This document shows, piece by piece, positions 1 to 8,649 of a DNA stretch of 32,692 bases. The number at the start of each line of letters is the position of its first letter. Positions within the stretch are counted from its first letter, which is position 1. A model generated the notes under the pieces. The model was not told the DNA's origin, searched no databases, and was given only the letters and a program-made list of their open reading frames with translations. This DNA is from Clostridiaceae bacterium. Lineage in GTDB: Bacteria > Bacillota > Clostridia > Oscillospirales > Acutalibacteraceae. The position numbers and the translations under genes were made by a program. The stretch is from NCBI GenBank assembly GCA_016285645.1, contig JAEERC010000022.1:1-32692 (forward strand). The letters run 5' to 3'.

Positions 1-2
1 CA

Positions 3-112
3 CCTCAAAGAGATGAAATTTGTGCATATTTGCAGGTTATGACGACGAGTAATACTTGCCGTATTCCGAGGAGGAATACCTGCATAAGATGTGCGAAGGT
101 CGCTCTTTGAGG
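3..112. repeat. ~110-bp inverted-repeat element, copy 1
   Basis: The element is bounded by CCTCAAAGAG (3-12) and its exact inverted copy CTCTTTGAGG (103-112). An inner dyad, GTATTCC (about 70-76) with GGAATAC (about 82-88), sits near the centre. A second, diverged copy lies in opposite orientation at 32565-32672, sharing the CCTCAAA ends, the central GTATTCCGAG block and overall length. There is no coding sequence. It could be a non-autonomous mobile element or a structured RNA. The inverted repeats are seen directly; the function is unknown. Confidence 0.65.
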
Positions 113-171
113 CATTACTGGCTTATGAAGGACCGCCCTTACGCGCCGGGGTTAATCTCGTTTTTTTGTCT

Positions 172-1446
172 TTATCTTATAACTATGCTGTCTCTTTCGG
201 GGCCGACGGAGACATAGCCGATGCGGCAGCCGATCTGCTTTTCAATGTAGGTTACATAGTTCCTCGCCGCCTCGGGGAGATCTTCCCACTTGCGGGCGCC
301 CGAGATGTCGCAGCCCCAGCCGTCCATATACTCGATTACGGGCTTCGCGCTGTCCAGCAGGCAGGGGAACGGGAAATCGTCGGTCTCCTCGCCGTTTACG
401 ATGTATTTCGTGCAGACGGGGATTTTATCCATATAACTGAGCACGTCCATCTTTGTAAGGGCGATGTTCGTGGCGCCCTGGCACTCAACACCGTAGCGCG
501 TGGCGACTATGTCAATGGGGCCTACTCTGCGCGGTCTGCCCGTTTTGGCACCGTATTCGCCGCCCGCCTCACGGAGCTTTTCCGCCTCCTCGCCGAACCA
601 TTCGCAGGTGAAGGGGCCCTCGCCCACGCAGGTGGAATACGCCTTTACAACGCCCACAACCTCGTCGATTTTAACCGAGGGAAGTCCCGAGCCGACGGGC
701 GCGTAAGCGGCTATCGGATTTGATGAGGTGGTGTAGGGGTGAATGCCGTAGTCGAGGTCGCGAAGGGAACCGAGCTGCGCCTCGAACAGCACGCTCTTGC
801 CCTCTTTCTGCGCATCGCGCAGGAATTTGCCTGTGTCGCAGATGAACGGCTTTATCTTTTCGCCGTAATTCTCAACCCACGCCATAAGCTCGTCAATCGT
901 AACCGCGGGAGCGCCGTAAACCTTTGTGAGGGTGAGATTTTTCCATTCGAGCAGGTCGGTCAGGTGCGCCTTTAAATGCTCGGGGTAGAGAAGTTCGCCC
1001 GCGAGCACGGTCTTTTTCTGGAATTTATCCGAATAGAACGGCGCTATGCCCTGACGGGTGGAGCCGAATTTTTTATCCTTGAGACGGGCCTCCTCAAGGC
1101 CGTCAAGGTCACGGTGCCACGGAAGGAGGAGGGACGCCCTGTCGCTTATTTTCAGGTTTTCGGGAGTGATGGAAACGCCCTGCGCGACCACGCCTTCAAT
1201 CTCCGTCCAGAGATTTTCGCAGTCAAGCGCAACGCCGTTGCCGAGAATGTTGACAACGCCCTTCGTGAAAATGCCCGAGGGGAGCAGGTGAAGAGCAAAC
1301 TTGCCGAATTCATTTATAACCGTGTGACCCGCGTTGCCGCCGCCCTGATAGCGCACGACCACGTCGAAATCCTTTGTGAGCAGGTCGACCATTCTGCCCT
1401 TGCCTTCATCGCCCCAGTTTATTCCTACAATAGCACAGTTTGACAT
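172..1446 (-). CDS. purA: Adenylosuccinate synthetase (divergent clade)
   Basis: Cytosolic enzyme of AMP synthesis: it joins IMP and aspartate using GTP to give adenylosuccinate. The 424-residue length is normal for the family. The N-terminal GTP/IMP loop reads WGDEGKGR (residues 11-18), followed by the IMP-site motif NAGHT (38-42) and the later TGRPRRVG motif. The usual GTT.RGIGP loop is GSTRQGIAP here, and the last Lys of GDEGKGK is Arg, so this belongs to a divergent branch. The ATG at 1446 follows a purine-rich site and lies downstream of a consensus promoter. It appears monocistronic: the next minus-strand gene upstream ends with its own terminator. Family assignment is very secure. Confidence 0.96.
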   Translation of the reverse strand: MSNCAIVGINWGDEGKGRMVDLLTKDFDVVVRYQGGGNAGHTVINEFGKFALHLLPSGIFTKGVVNILGNGVALDCENLWTEIEGVVAQGVSITPENLKISDRASLLLPWHRDLDGLEEARLKDKKFGSTRQGIAPFYSDKFQKKTVLAGELLYPEHLKAHLTDLLEWKNLTLTKVYGAPAVTIDELMAWVENYGEKIKPFICDTGKFLRDAQKEGKSVLFEAQLGSLRDLDYGIHPYTTSSNPIAAYAPVGSGLPSVKIDEVVGVVKAYSTCVGEGPFTCEWFGEEAEKLREAGGEYGAKTGRPRRVGPIDIVATRYGVECQGATNIALTKMDVLSYMDKIPVCTKYIVNGEETDDFPFPCLLDSAKPVIEYMDGWGCDISGARKWEDLPEAARNYVTYIEKQIGCRIGYVSVGPERDSIVIR

Positions 1447-1500
1447 TTGTTTTCCTCATTTTTCCGGGAGAGAACTCCCAAATATTTTATTAACCGATTT

Positions 1501-1529
1501 ATTATAGCATTTTATAAAATGTATTTCAA
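1501..1529 (-). promoter_or_regulatory. Sigma-A promoter for purA
   Basis: On the minus strand, TTGAAA (1524-1529) and TATAAT (1501-1506) are separated by exactly 17 bp, about 55 bp upstream of the purA ATG. The leader contains a small hairpin (GGGAG/CTCCC, about 1464-1477) too short to be called an attenuator. Confidence 0.8.
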
Positions 1530-1600
1530 GGAAAATAGATATTTTATTTGGAATTGAGAAAGAAAACCAAACGCCCTCCGCGGAGTGCCCGTTACACAGG

Positions 1601-1632
1601 AAAAACGGCGCGGAACATTCCGCGCCGTTTTT
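1601..1632 (-). terminator. Rho-independent terminator after the 1645-2913 gene
   Basis: A near-perfect GC-rich stem (1601-1614 with 1619-1632, loop 1615-1618) is flanked by A and T runs. Read on the minus strand it lies just past the stop codon at 1645 and ends in TTTTT, and it separates this gene from purA. Confidence 0.85.
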
Positions 1633-1644
1633 GATTGTATATGA

Positions 1645-2913
1645 TTACATCATATTCGCGTTGCGAAGGGTGAAGAGAATGTAGCTTACAAATTGGTTTG
1701 TTGTGTAAATCAGCGATTTGACAGTTTCCGTTATAACCTGCGTAAGGGGTTGGAACGACAGGTATTGTACAGCGTTTGACAGGGTGTATGAAACCGCCTG
1801 TGCGTAGTCAATGATATCCGCCCTGCGGTTGCAAACCGTGATTTCGGGCTCAAAGGAAGCCAGAAAACCGGTTCTGTAAGCGTGCGCTTCATACCAGTCG
1901 CCCTCCCTGAGGGTCCAGAAAACTGTGCCGTCGCTGTTGAGTTCATACTGTGCGGAAACAGTGTATTCCTCTCCTCCTACGGTTATGTGCGAGGCGAATA
2001 CATCGATATCGTCATCTTTTTCGGCTCTGACCTCGGTGCCGTCTTTTAAACGGAGAATGACATACTCCGGAGTGCCCCAGGCGAGGACATCATAGCAATA
2101 CTCGTCATAATCCACCGTCGCCGAAGGGGTGAAGTCCTCGGGCAGTTCAACGCTTTCAATCTGTTCCGAAAGCGTTTTTATTGTAATATTGAAGTCAAAG
2201 CCGCGGCCGTCGTTGATGTCGTAGTGAACTTTGTAGGTTCCGCCTTCATTTTCGGGAAGTTTGAAGCAAACGCCTTTGATTATATATTTTTTACCCGCCG
2301 AGAAAGTGATTTCAATTCCGCCGTCGGGATATATTTCCGCCCAGTGGTCGTAATTGCTGTAATACAGACTGTTATATGAAGTGTTCGCGGTGAAGCTGTC
2401 GGGTGTGACCGATGCGATTTCGCCGACATATTCAATTGTTACCGGAGAAGGCGCAAATTCCTTTTCGGCGTAATCGTCATCCGTTCCCCAGTCAAAGAAA
2501 TACATAAATGTTCTTTCGCCCTTTTTCAGATAAACGGGGAAGCCGCGGCTGCCGTCCTCGGAGGAGTAAACCGAGCCGTCGACACCGATTGTGCCGCCTT
2601 CCTGATGGAACTTCAGCACGCTGCCGCCTATGCTGATATCGGAAACACCGAAGCCCCAGAACTCACCGGAAACAATGTAGTAGCCCGTTTCGGAAGGGGT
2701 AAAGCCGTAGGTTGAGCCGTCGAATGTAACCTCGTTTTCGCCGCTTTTGAGAGCGCCCTTGTATTCGCTTTTCCAGGAGTCCGCGCGCGAGCCGACATAG
2801 CTCCAGGTGATTTCGTCATAATCCGGCTGATACGCCGAGGCGACCGATACGCAGGACAGCATAAGAGCGATGAGCAGGATTGCCGCAAGAACTGTTTTAA
2901 ATGTTTTTTTCAT
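1645..2913 (-). CDS. Secreted protein of unknown function
   Basis: A 422-residue protein with a clear Sec signal peptide: a KK-containing n-region, a hydrophobic stretch to about residue 22, and a likely cut after the ASA near residue 27. The mature part is rich in Tyr, Asp, Glu and Gly, with blocks that look like beta-sandwich domains (residues about 35-155 and 165-240). The last 50 residues are more hydrophobic and may be helical. No catalytic motif, sortase signal or cell-wall repeat was recognised. The ATG is preceded by AGGGAGG at good spacing. It has its own promoter and terminator, so it is a single-gene unit. Extracellular or surface location is inferred; substrate binding is possible but unsupported. 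Confidence 0.8.
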   Translation of the reverse strand: MKKTFKTVLAAILLIALMLSCVSVASAYQPDYDEITWSYVGSRADSWKSEYKGALKSGENEVTFDGSTYGFTPSETGYYIVSGEFWGFGVSDISIGGSVLKFHQEGGTIGVDGSVYSSEDGSRGFPVYLKKGERTFMYFFDWGTDDDYAEKEFAPSPVTIEYVGEIASVTPDSFTANTSYNSLYYSNYDHWAEIYPDGGIEITFSAGKKYIIKGVCFKLPENEGGTYKVHYDINDGRGFDFNITIKTLSEQIESVELPEDFTPSATVDYDEYCYDVLAWGTPEYVILRLKDGTEVRAEKDDDIDVFASHITVGGEEYTVSAQYELNSDGTVFWTLREGDWYEAHAYRTGFLASFEPEITVCNRRADIIDYAQAVSYTLSNAVQYLSFQPLTQVITETVKSLIYTTNQFVSYILFTLRNANMM

Positions 2914-2957
2914 TGAATTTTACCTCCCTGATTGCACGTTTCCCGTGCTTTGTCTGA

Positions 2958-2986
2958 ATTATACAGACAGGGCGATTAAGATTCAA
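2958..2986 (-). promoter_or_regulatory. Sigma-A promoter for the secreted protein gene
   Basis: TTGAAT (2981-2986 read on minus) and TATAAT (2958-2963) with 17 bp between them, about 45 bp upstream of the ATG at 2913. Confidence 0.75.
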
Positions 2987-3015
2987 TTGACCGGCTCATT
3001 AAGAAAGCATAAAGA

Positions 3016-3056
3016 TTCCCTTATGATTCTGTTATGCCCGCAAAATCATAAGGGAA
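3016..3056 (-). terminator. Terminator ending the rhamnoside operon
   Basis: A perfect 13-bp stem (3016-3028 with 3044-3056) encloses a 15-nt loop. It lies just beyond the stop codon of the alpha/beta hydrolase gene at 3072 and upstream of the next promoter. The U-tract on the minus strand is short and interrupted. Confidence 0.7.
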
Positions 3057-3071
3057 TTGTTCTTTTTATTA

Positions 3072-3902
3072 TTACCAGAGGTCTTTCTTTTCAAGCCAGT
3101 CCTTCGCGAGGGAGTAGGTCTGCCTGCCGTCGTGCGACATATATGAGGAGTGGTCGGCGCCTTTTATGACCGCCATATCGCTGCCCTTGACGCATTCGTG
3201 AATATAGACCGTGTCCGTCAGCCACATTATGTCGTGCTCGCCGCAGACAATGTAGGCGGGGCAGGTTATTGAGGAAAGATATTCCCCGTCAAACTGCGGC
3301 AGGGTGAGCATAAGGTCGTTTAACTTGTCGGGTTTAAATATGTTCGCAACCGCCACGCCGAACGGAAAATACGGCTTGAAGGTTTCGGGCCGAGAGTTCG
3401 CTCCGCAGGCGATTACCGCCCCGGGCAGATCGGGATATTTCGCCGCGAGAGTCAGGGCGTTTATCGCGCCGTCGCTGTGACCGATAACTGTCGATTTTTC
3501 AAGACCGAGCGCCTCAATGAATTCGGCAATATCCTTCGCCATAAGTTCATAGGTTATCACGCCCGGGTCGCCCGACTGACCGTGGCAGCGGCTTTCGGGC
3601 AGATAGACGGTGAACCTGCTGCCGAGATATGACGCCGCCTCCTTAAGCGAGTTTACGCTGCCGCCGTTGCCGTGAACAAGTATGAGCGGCTTTTCGCCCT
3701 CGCCGTAAACCTGATAATGTATTCTTACATCGCTCAGTTCAATGAAGGTGTCCTCCCTCATCTCAACGGGGGCGGGCAGATCCGACACGGAGGGCGTGTC
3801 AATCGCGTTGTATTTCTGCGGATTCATCACAAAATCAATCTGCGAGGCAAAGCCGCCGAAGGACGCCGCGAGGCACATAAGAATTGTTATAAATGTTTTC
3901 AT
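3072..3902 (-). CDS. Alpha/beta hydrolase, exported or membrane-tethered
   Basis: A 276-residue alpha/beta-hydrolase-fold enzyme, probably an esterase. The oxyanion HGNGG motif is at 77-81 and the nucleophile elbow GHSDG at 141-145 (Ser143). Candidate acid is Asp224 in CGEHD and candidate base His251 in GADHS, so the triad is complete. The N-terminus is a short hydrophobic stretch (residues 4-19) that looks like a signal peptide or anchor. The gene starts one base after the rhamnosidase stop and is the last gene of the 8496-3072 operon. It may remove acyl groups from the glycoside or aglycone handled by the operon; the substrate cannot be read from sequence. Confidence 0.88.
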   Translation of the reverse strand: MKTFITILMCLAASFGGFASQIDFVMNPQKYNAIDTPSVSDLPAPVEMREDTFIELSDVRIHYQVYGEGEKPLILVHGNGGSVNSLKEAASYLGSRFTVYLPESRCHGQSGDPGVITYELMAKDIAEFIEALGLEKSTVIGHSDGAINALTLAAKYPDLPGAVIACGANSRPETFKPYFPFGVAVANIFKPDKLNDLMLTLPQFDGEYLSSITCPAYIVCGEHDIMWLTDTVYIHECVKGSDMAVIKGADHSSYMSHDGRQTYSLAKDWLEKKDLW

Positions 3903-3903
3903 A

Positions 3904-6084
3904 TTATTCTCCGTGCGTGTTCACCGAAAGCTCGCCGCTGCCCGTAAACCCGGCGGTCTTTCCGCCGTAAACGATTTTCGCCTTTATCGACGGGTCCGCT
4001 CCGGCTTTTATTGTGACACTGTTTTTGTCTTTTATAATCTCAACGGATATTACGCCCCTTACGGTGGTGATGTGACCTTTAACCCTGTTTAAACCCTCAA
4101 CCGTTACGGGCGAGATTGTAACGCTCTCAAAACCCGCCGAGTTTTCATCCTGACGGATGCCTAAAAGATAAGTGAACAGGCACTTTGTAACGGCGCCGAA
4201 CATCGGGTGGTTCTTCGAGCTCTGACCGTTCCAGTTTTCCCACAGGGTGGTAGCCCCGTTGCGCGCCATAAAGTCGAAGGAGACCTCGCCCCTGCCCGCG
4301 AGCAGGTTGAAAGCCGTCTGCCCCTCGCCGTGCTCAAAAAGATACTGAGTCAGAGCGGGCGTGGCGATTATGCCTGTGTCGTACATACCGAGCGCCTTAT
4401 ATTTTCCGGCCATTTTTGCGAACACCTTTTCATCCCCGAGCCCCGCCGACAGAGCGAGGGCGGAAGCGCCCTGAATGCCGCCGATATAGGCGTGCTGCTG
4501 AGAACTGTAATACGCGGCGTCAACCGCCTGAGACGAGCGTTCTATAAGAGCGGGAAGATGAGCCGTTTCACTCTGCCTGCCGAGGATTTCGCCGATTTCA
4601 ATAACGGTTTTCATAAAGCCGATATAGAGGCAGGTGTTTACGAAGGATTCGGGTATTTTTATCTCCTCGGGCGGGAGCCAGTCGCCAAGGCACCAGCCGT
4701 CCTTTTCCTCGCGGCAAACAAGCCCGAACTGAGTGCGGGATTCGATATATTCAAAGTATTTAAGCATTTTCGGGAAGAACTCATTGAGCAGGTCGCGGTC
4801 TCCGTAGATTTTATAGAATCTGTAGGGAACCTCCACAATCGCGCCGCCCCAGCCGCAGGGTCCGCCTCCGCCGCCCATAACGGGCGCCGTGTGGGCAACG
4901 TGACCCGTTTCGGTGCACTGGCTGTCAGCGATATCATAGAGCCATTTGCGGTAGAACTCCCTGCAGCCGAGCGTGAGCATAGCCGCCTCGCAGCAGAGCT
5001 GACCGTCGCCCGTGTAGCCGAGACGCTCGCGGTGCGGGCAGTCCGACGGCACGCCCGAGTGCATATTGCAAAGCTGGGTGTGTACATAGGTGCTGTAGAG
5101 CCAGTTTAACTCCCTGCTGTCGCTCTCAAACGAGGATGTTACGGGCACATCGGAGTGAACCACATCCACTCTGACAACCTCGGCGTCGCCCTTTACCCTG
5201 AAATAGCGGAAACCGTGCCAGGTGAAAAGCGGAATATATTCGCGGTCCTCGCCGTCGGTGATGAACTCCTCGGTCTGGTAGCCCTCTTTAAAGTGGATGC
5301 CGAAACCGGGCTTGTCATATATATCCTCGGCGTAGCTCACCGTGATTTTTTCATGGGGCTTTCTGCATTTCAGAACGGCGTAACCCACCGTATTTATGCC
5401 CGCGTCGTACAGTTTTCCGTTTTCGTTGCCCTCAAGCAGAACTACGCCGGTTATACTCTCAATAACTTTATCCGCGGGAGCGGTCTGAATCATATAGTTG
5501 CTGTCGGGCGCAGGTATTTCGCGGCTCGGCGTAAAATTGCCGGAATCGGGGTTCGTCATCCAGTCGGCGGGCAGAAGATTGTAATCCTGTTTTTCGCCGT
5601 AATACAGTGACACCTGCGTAACAAAGCCGCTGTTTACGAGCGTTGACGAGTCGCTGAGCACATCGCCGCTGCCCTTTGTTATCGCGTAGCAGAGTTTCGG
5701 CTTTCCGAATGTGACATAGCCCTCCGCGTCGCGGAAGACCTGACAGTAATAGCCCGTGCCGAGCAGAACGGTCATAACATTTTCGCCGTCCTCAAGGTAA
5801 TCCGAAATGTCATATTTCATACAGTAGGTGCGGAACGAGAGTTTGTCAACCAGCGGATACTCGAAGCGCGAGAGATCCCTTTCGGAATAGTTCGAGGCGT
5901 TGGGCACAAGCAGATCGCCGCTGACCTTTCTGCCGTTTATATACAGGCGGAAAAAACCGAGGCCGCAAATCACAATGGATGCAGCCTCGCCCTTGACGGC
6001 GGTGAAGGTCTTTTTAAAAACGGGCGCTAAACTGCCGGGGCAGTCAATGAAACGCGCGCCTTTGAAAAGTTCGGTTCCCGTCAT
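3904..6084 (-). CDS. Alpha-L-rhamnosidase, GH78 family
   Basis: A 726-residue glycoside hydrolase that should release terminal L-rhamnose from plant glycosides or bacterial polysaccharides. N-terminal beta-sandwich domains (about 20-310) precede the (alpha/alpha)6 catalytic barrel. The catalytic motif DCPHRERLGYTGD spans 348-360, followed by GGGGPCGWGGAIVEVPY near 404-421 and the late GATTLWENW...NHPMFGAV signature typical of GH78. There is no signal peptide, so the enzyme is probably cytoplasmic and acts on imported oligosaccharides, which fits the neighbouring symporter. The start overlaps the isomerase gene by 4 nt (ATGA), indicating translational coupling. Confidence 0.93.
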   Translation of the reverse strand: MTGTELFKGARFIDCPGSLAPVFKKTFTAVKGEAASIVICGLGFFRLYINGRKVSGDLLVPNASNYSERDLSRFEYPLVDKLSFRTYCMKYDISDYLEDGENVMTVLLGTGYYCQVFRDAEGYVTFGKPKLCYAITKGSGDVLSDSSTLVNSGFVTQVSLYYGEKQDYNLLPADWMTNPDSGNFTPSREIPAPDSNYMIQTAPADKVIESITGVVLLEGNENGKLYDAGINTVGYAVLKCRKPHEKITVSYAEDIYDKPGFGIHFKEGYQTEEFITDGEDREYIPLFTWHGFRYFRVKGDAEVVRVDVVHSDVPVTSSFESDSRELNWLYSTYVHTQLCNMHSGVPSDCPHRERLGYTGDGQLCCEAAMLTLGCREFYRKWLYDIADSQCTETGHVAHTAPVMGGGGGPCGWGGAIVEVPYRFYKIYGDRDLLNEFFPKMLKYFEYIESRTQFGLVCREEKDGWCLGDWLPPEEIKIPESFVNTCLYIGFMKTVIEIGEILGRQSETAHLPALIERSSQAVDAAYYSSQQHAYIGGIQGASALALSAGLGDEKVFAKMAGKYKALGMYDTGIIATPALTQYLFEHGEGQTAFNLLAGRGEVSFDFMARNGATTLWENWNGQSSKNHPMFGAVTKCLFTYLLGIRQDENSAGFESVTISPVTVEGLNRVKGHITTVRGVISVEIIKDKNSVTIKAGADPSIKAKIVYGGKTAGFTGSGELSVNTHGE

Positions 6085-6974
6085 TTTATTTCCTCTTTTT
6101 CTGTTTTGTATTTTGTAAATTCGTCAATCATACACCTGCCCAGCCCGTTCAGGTATTTAAGCGCGGGGGCAATGGCGTCATTGGGCAGGGGCTTTAAGAA
6201 ATTGTCCGCCTCAAAGGTGAAATTGCCCTTGTAATCAATTTCGGCGAGTGCCTCAAGCACCTCGCTCCAGTTGATTTTGCCCTGATAGGGGGCAACATGG
6301 CGGTCGAATTTAAAATCGTTGTCGTGAATATGCAGGGCGGTCAGCCTTTTGCCGCCCACCGTGCGTATCATACGCGCGGGATTTACGCCCACAAGTCTGC
6401 AGTGCCCCACATCCACACAAGCGGAGAAATAATCGGCGTCCAGCGCGTCCACAAGGCGGCAGAGCGCCTGCGGAGTTGAGCAGACCGTGTTGCGGCACAC
6501 CCTTTTTCTCGAAAACGGGTTGTAGCCGCCGTAGAGATTCTCAAGCGCTATGTTCACGCCGTATTCCTTCGCGTAGGGCAGAAGCGAGGTGAAAAGCTCA
6601 ACATTGCGGTCAAAGCGGTTTGTGCGCGAGAGCACGTCCGGGTGCATAACGCAAACTTTTATGCCGAGTATCGCGCATATTTCGAAGCATCGTCTTACGG
6701 CGTCGGTGCAGCGGGTGTTGTATTTTGAGTCGCCGGGTCTGACCGTCGGGAACGGGGCGTGCGTCTGCTCAAAGGTCTTGCCGTAGAACGAGGCGATTTC
6801 AAGCAGTTTTTTCGCGCGCTGTTCATAGCAGGGCGCCATAAGCGTACAGTTTTCTTTTGTCAGGTGAAAAAGCGAGTAGTCGATGCCGTCAAAGCCCGCC
6901 TCGCATATCATCCTGACCGCCGTCAGATCGCCGAATCTTCCGCCGGCGTTCGCGGTCTGAGTTACGAGTTTCAT
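6081..6974 (-). CDS. Sugar phosphate isomerase/epimerase-like TIM barrel
   Basis: A 297-residue protein of the AP-endonuclease-2/xylose-isomerase-like family, most of which are metal-dependent sugar isomerases or epimerases. Expected metal-site residues are visible: His72 (THAPF), Glu145 (ALENL), Asp188 and His191 (VDVGHC), His215/His217 (LHIHDND) and Glu255 (TFEAD). Its place between the symporter and the rhamnosidase suggests it processes the released sugar or an oxidised intermediate. The sequence does not distinguish an isomerase from a 3-keto-glycoside lyase-type activity seen in relatives. Start one base after the symporter stop. Confidence 0.85.
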   Translation of the reverse strand: MKLVTQTANAGGRFGDLTAVRMICEAGFDGIDYSLFHLTKENCTLMAPCYEQRAKKLLEIASFYGKTFEQTHAPFPTVRPGDSKYNTRCTDAVRRCFEICAILGIKVCVMHPDVLSRTNRFDRNVELFTSLLPYAKEYGVNIALENLYGGYNPFSRKRVCRNTVCSTPQALCRLVDALDADYFSACVDVGHCRLVGVNPARMIRTVGGKRLTALHIHDNDFKFDRHVAPYQGKINWSEVLEALAEIDYKGNFTFEADNFLKPLPNDAIAPALKYLNGLGRCMIDEFTKYKTEKEEIK

Positions 6975-6975
6975 C

Positions 6976-8496
6976 TTATTCCTCCGGAGCGGAAAGGGTG
7001 AGTTCCTCTTTGATTTCCTCTTTCATTTTTTCCATATCCGCCTCCTGCGCCGCCTCGCTGTTCGCCTGCCTTACATAGGCGTAAACGGGTTCAAGGCGCT
7101 CCTTGGTGAGCGGATAGCCGAATTTATAGAGCAGGAAGATGAGCGTATATACAACGGCGGGAATGAGTGTGCATACCTTTAATATTCCCTCGCTGACGCC
7201 GGGCTTGTAGCCGATTTTCGCCATCTCCTCGGTGTAGCCGACCATACCGAGCAGGGTGAGTCCGCCGTAGTCCGCGGCAGTCTGACCTAACTTGCGGCAG
7301 AAGGTGTAAACCGCGTAAATCGCGCTCTCGCTCTTTTCGTGGGTCCTGTACTGCTGGTAGTCGATTACATCCGCCACAACAGCCCAGTTCGTGATTGAAA
7401 CGAAGGAGTAGCCGAAGCCGATAATGAACAAAAGAATCATAAACAGCCACGCCTGGTCTCTGCCGGGCTTGATTAAATATGTTAAAATCGCCGCCGCCGC
7501 TGAGAAGAAGGCGCCGACCTGGCAGAGCTCCTTTTTGCCGTATTTCTTGCTGAGTTTCGGCACAAGGAAAATCATAATCGCCACGGGCAGATACTGGGCG
7601 ACCGTGCCGAGAATCGAAAGGCGCGTGTCGCAGAAATAGTTTTTGTAGAGATACTGATTGAGCGATGAGAACTGAAGCTGACCGCTGATGAGAATACCCG
7701 TGAGGGCGAGCACAACAAACGGTCTGCTCTTTATCATGGAGCCGTAGGTCTTTTTCAGGTCAACGTGCGGGTTTGCCTCGGAGGGCACGCGCTCCCTAGT
7801 CGTGGTGTAGCATATAAGGTAAGCCACAGCCGAGAAAACCGCCATAATAATCGCGAATTTGAGCATACCGCTGCCGCTTGCCACATCGTATGTGCCGCCG
7901 TTGCCGTCGTCCATTTTGGTATAGACCACTATCGGCGCGAGAAGCAGGGGAGCCGCTCCGCCCACGCCGCTGCCTATGGCGCGGAAGGTTGAGAGCAGCG
8001 TTCTGCCGTCCGGGTCGTCGGTGATTACCGAGGCGAGCGAGCCGAAGGGCACATTCATACCCGTGTAGAGCATACCGAAGGCGATATAGGTGGCGTACGC
8101 TATGGCGAGGAGTATCGCCTGGCTGTTGGTGAACCTGTCAAACGCCACAAAGCACAGCACTTCGGATATCGCCAGCGGAACGGACACCGTGAGCAGATAG
8201 CGGCGGTATTTGCCGTTTTTGCCGGGCTTTCTCTTTGCGACAATCGCGCCCCAGAGAGGGTCGTTTATCGCGTCCCACAGACGGGTGAAAAGGAAAAGGT
8301 TCGCGACCGTCGGCTTCGCCCTGAGCTTGAGCACGTCGGTCAGGAAAACCTTGAGATATGAGCTGACATAGGTGAGCACGAACATGTTGCCCGCGTCGCC
8401 TATCATGTAGCTTATGCCGTCTTTCAGGCCGATTTTGTTCGGGTGAGGAGCCGCCTGCTCAACGCCCGTCTCGATTTCGGCATCTTTTTTTGCCAA
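6976..8496 (-). CDS. GPH-family sugar:cation symporter (TTG start)
   Basis: A 506-residue integral membrane transporter of the glycoside-pentoside-hexuronide family within the MFS fold, with about 12 hydrophobic segments. Diagnostic parts are the N-terminal GDAGN and FTRLWDAINDPLWG motif (near residues 35-80), which resembles MelB/XynB-type transporters. I place the start at TTG 8496, because AAAGGGG lies 8 nt upstream, while the longer in-frame ATGs lie inside or at the promoter (8531-8559). The C-terminus is charged and cytoplasmic. As first gene of the operon with GH78, isomerase and esterase, it probably imports a rhamnosylated oligosaccharide or glycoside. No ABC transporter or regulator is adjacent. 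Confidence 0.9.
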   Translation of the reverse strand: MAKKDAEIETGVEQAAPHPNKIGLKDGISYMIGDAGNMFVLTYVSSYLKVFLTDVLKLRAKPTVANLFLFTRLWDAINDPLWGAIVAKRKPGKNGKYRRYLLTVSVPLAISEVLCFVAFDRFTNSQAILLAIAYATYIAFGMLYTGMNVPFGSLASVITDDPDGRTLLSTFRAIGSGVGGAAPLLLAPIVVYTKMDDGNGGTYDVASGSGMLKFAIIMAVFSAVAYLICYTTTRERVPSEANPHVDLKKTYGSMIKSRPFVVLALTGILISGQLQFSSLNQYLYKNYFCDTRLSILGTVAQYLPVAIMIFLVPKLSKKYGKKELCQVGAFFSAAAAILTYLIKPGRDQAWLFMILLFIIGFGYSFVSITNWAVVADVIDYQQYRTHEKSESAIYAVYTFCRKLGQTAADYGGLTLLGMVGYTEEMAKIGYKPGVSEGILKVCTLIPAVVYTLIFLLYKFGYPLTKERLEPVYAYVRQANSEAAQEADMEKMKEEIKEELTLSAPEE

Positions 8497-8530
8497 ACCG
8501 GACACCCCTTTGTAATTTATTAACATTATA

Positions 8531-8559
8531 AATATATCATAGAGTCGGAATAAAATCAA
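8531..8559 (-). promoter_or_regulatory. Promoter of the rhamnoside operon
   Basis: TTGATT (8554-8559 on minus) and TATATT (8531-8536) are separated by 17 bp. This fixes transcription start near 8524 and supports the TTG start at 8496. No clear operator palindrome was seen. Confidence 0.7.
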
Positions 8560-8582
8560 ATATATTTAATCCGAAATCCGTG

Positions 8583-8633
8583 ACAAAAAATCAAAACCCG
8601 GCGGCTTCTCCTTTTACGGGAAGTCGCCGGGTT
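8583..8633 (-). terminator. Strong terminator ending the phage head operon
   Basis: A 14-bp stem (8595-8608 with 8620-8633, one G-T pair) is followed on the minus strand by TTTGATTTTTTG. It lies 17 bp past the stop of the last neck-position gene, so the head operon ends here and does not run into tail genes. Confidence 0.9.
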
Positions 8634-8649
8634 CTTTTGCGTGGTTCTG

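Noticed and set aside
4207-5109. Plus-strand open frame (300 codons) opposite the GH78 gene
   Set aside because: The minus strand encodes a complete rhamnosidase with conserved catalytic motifs; the plus frame is a compositional shadow.
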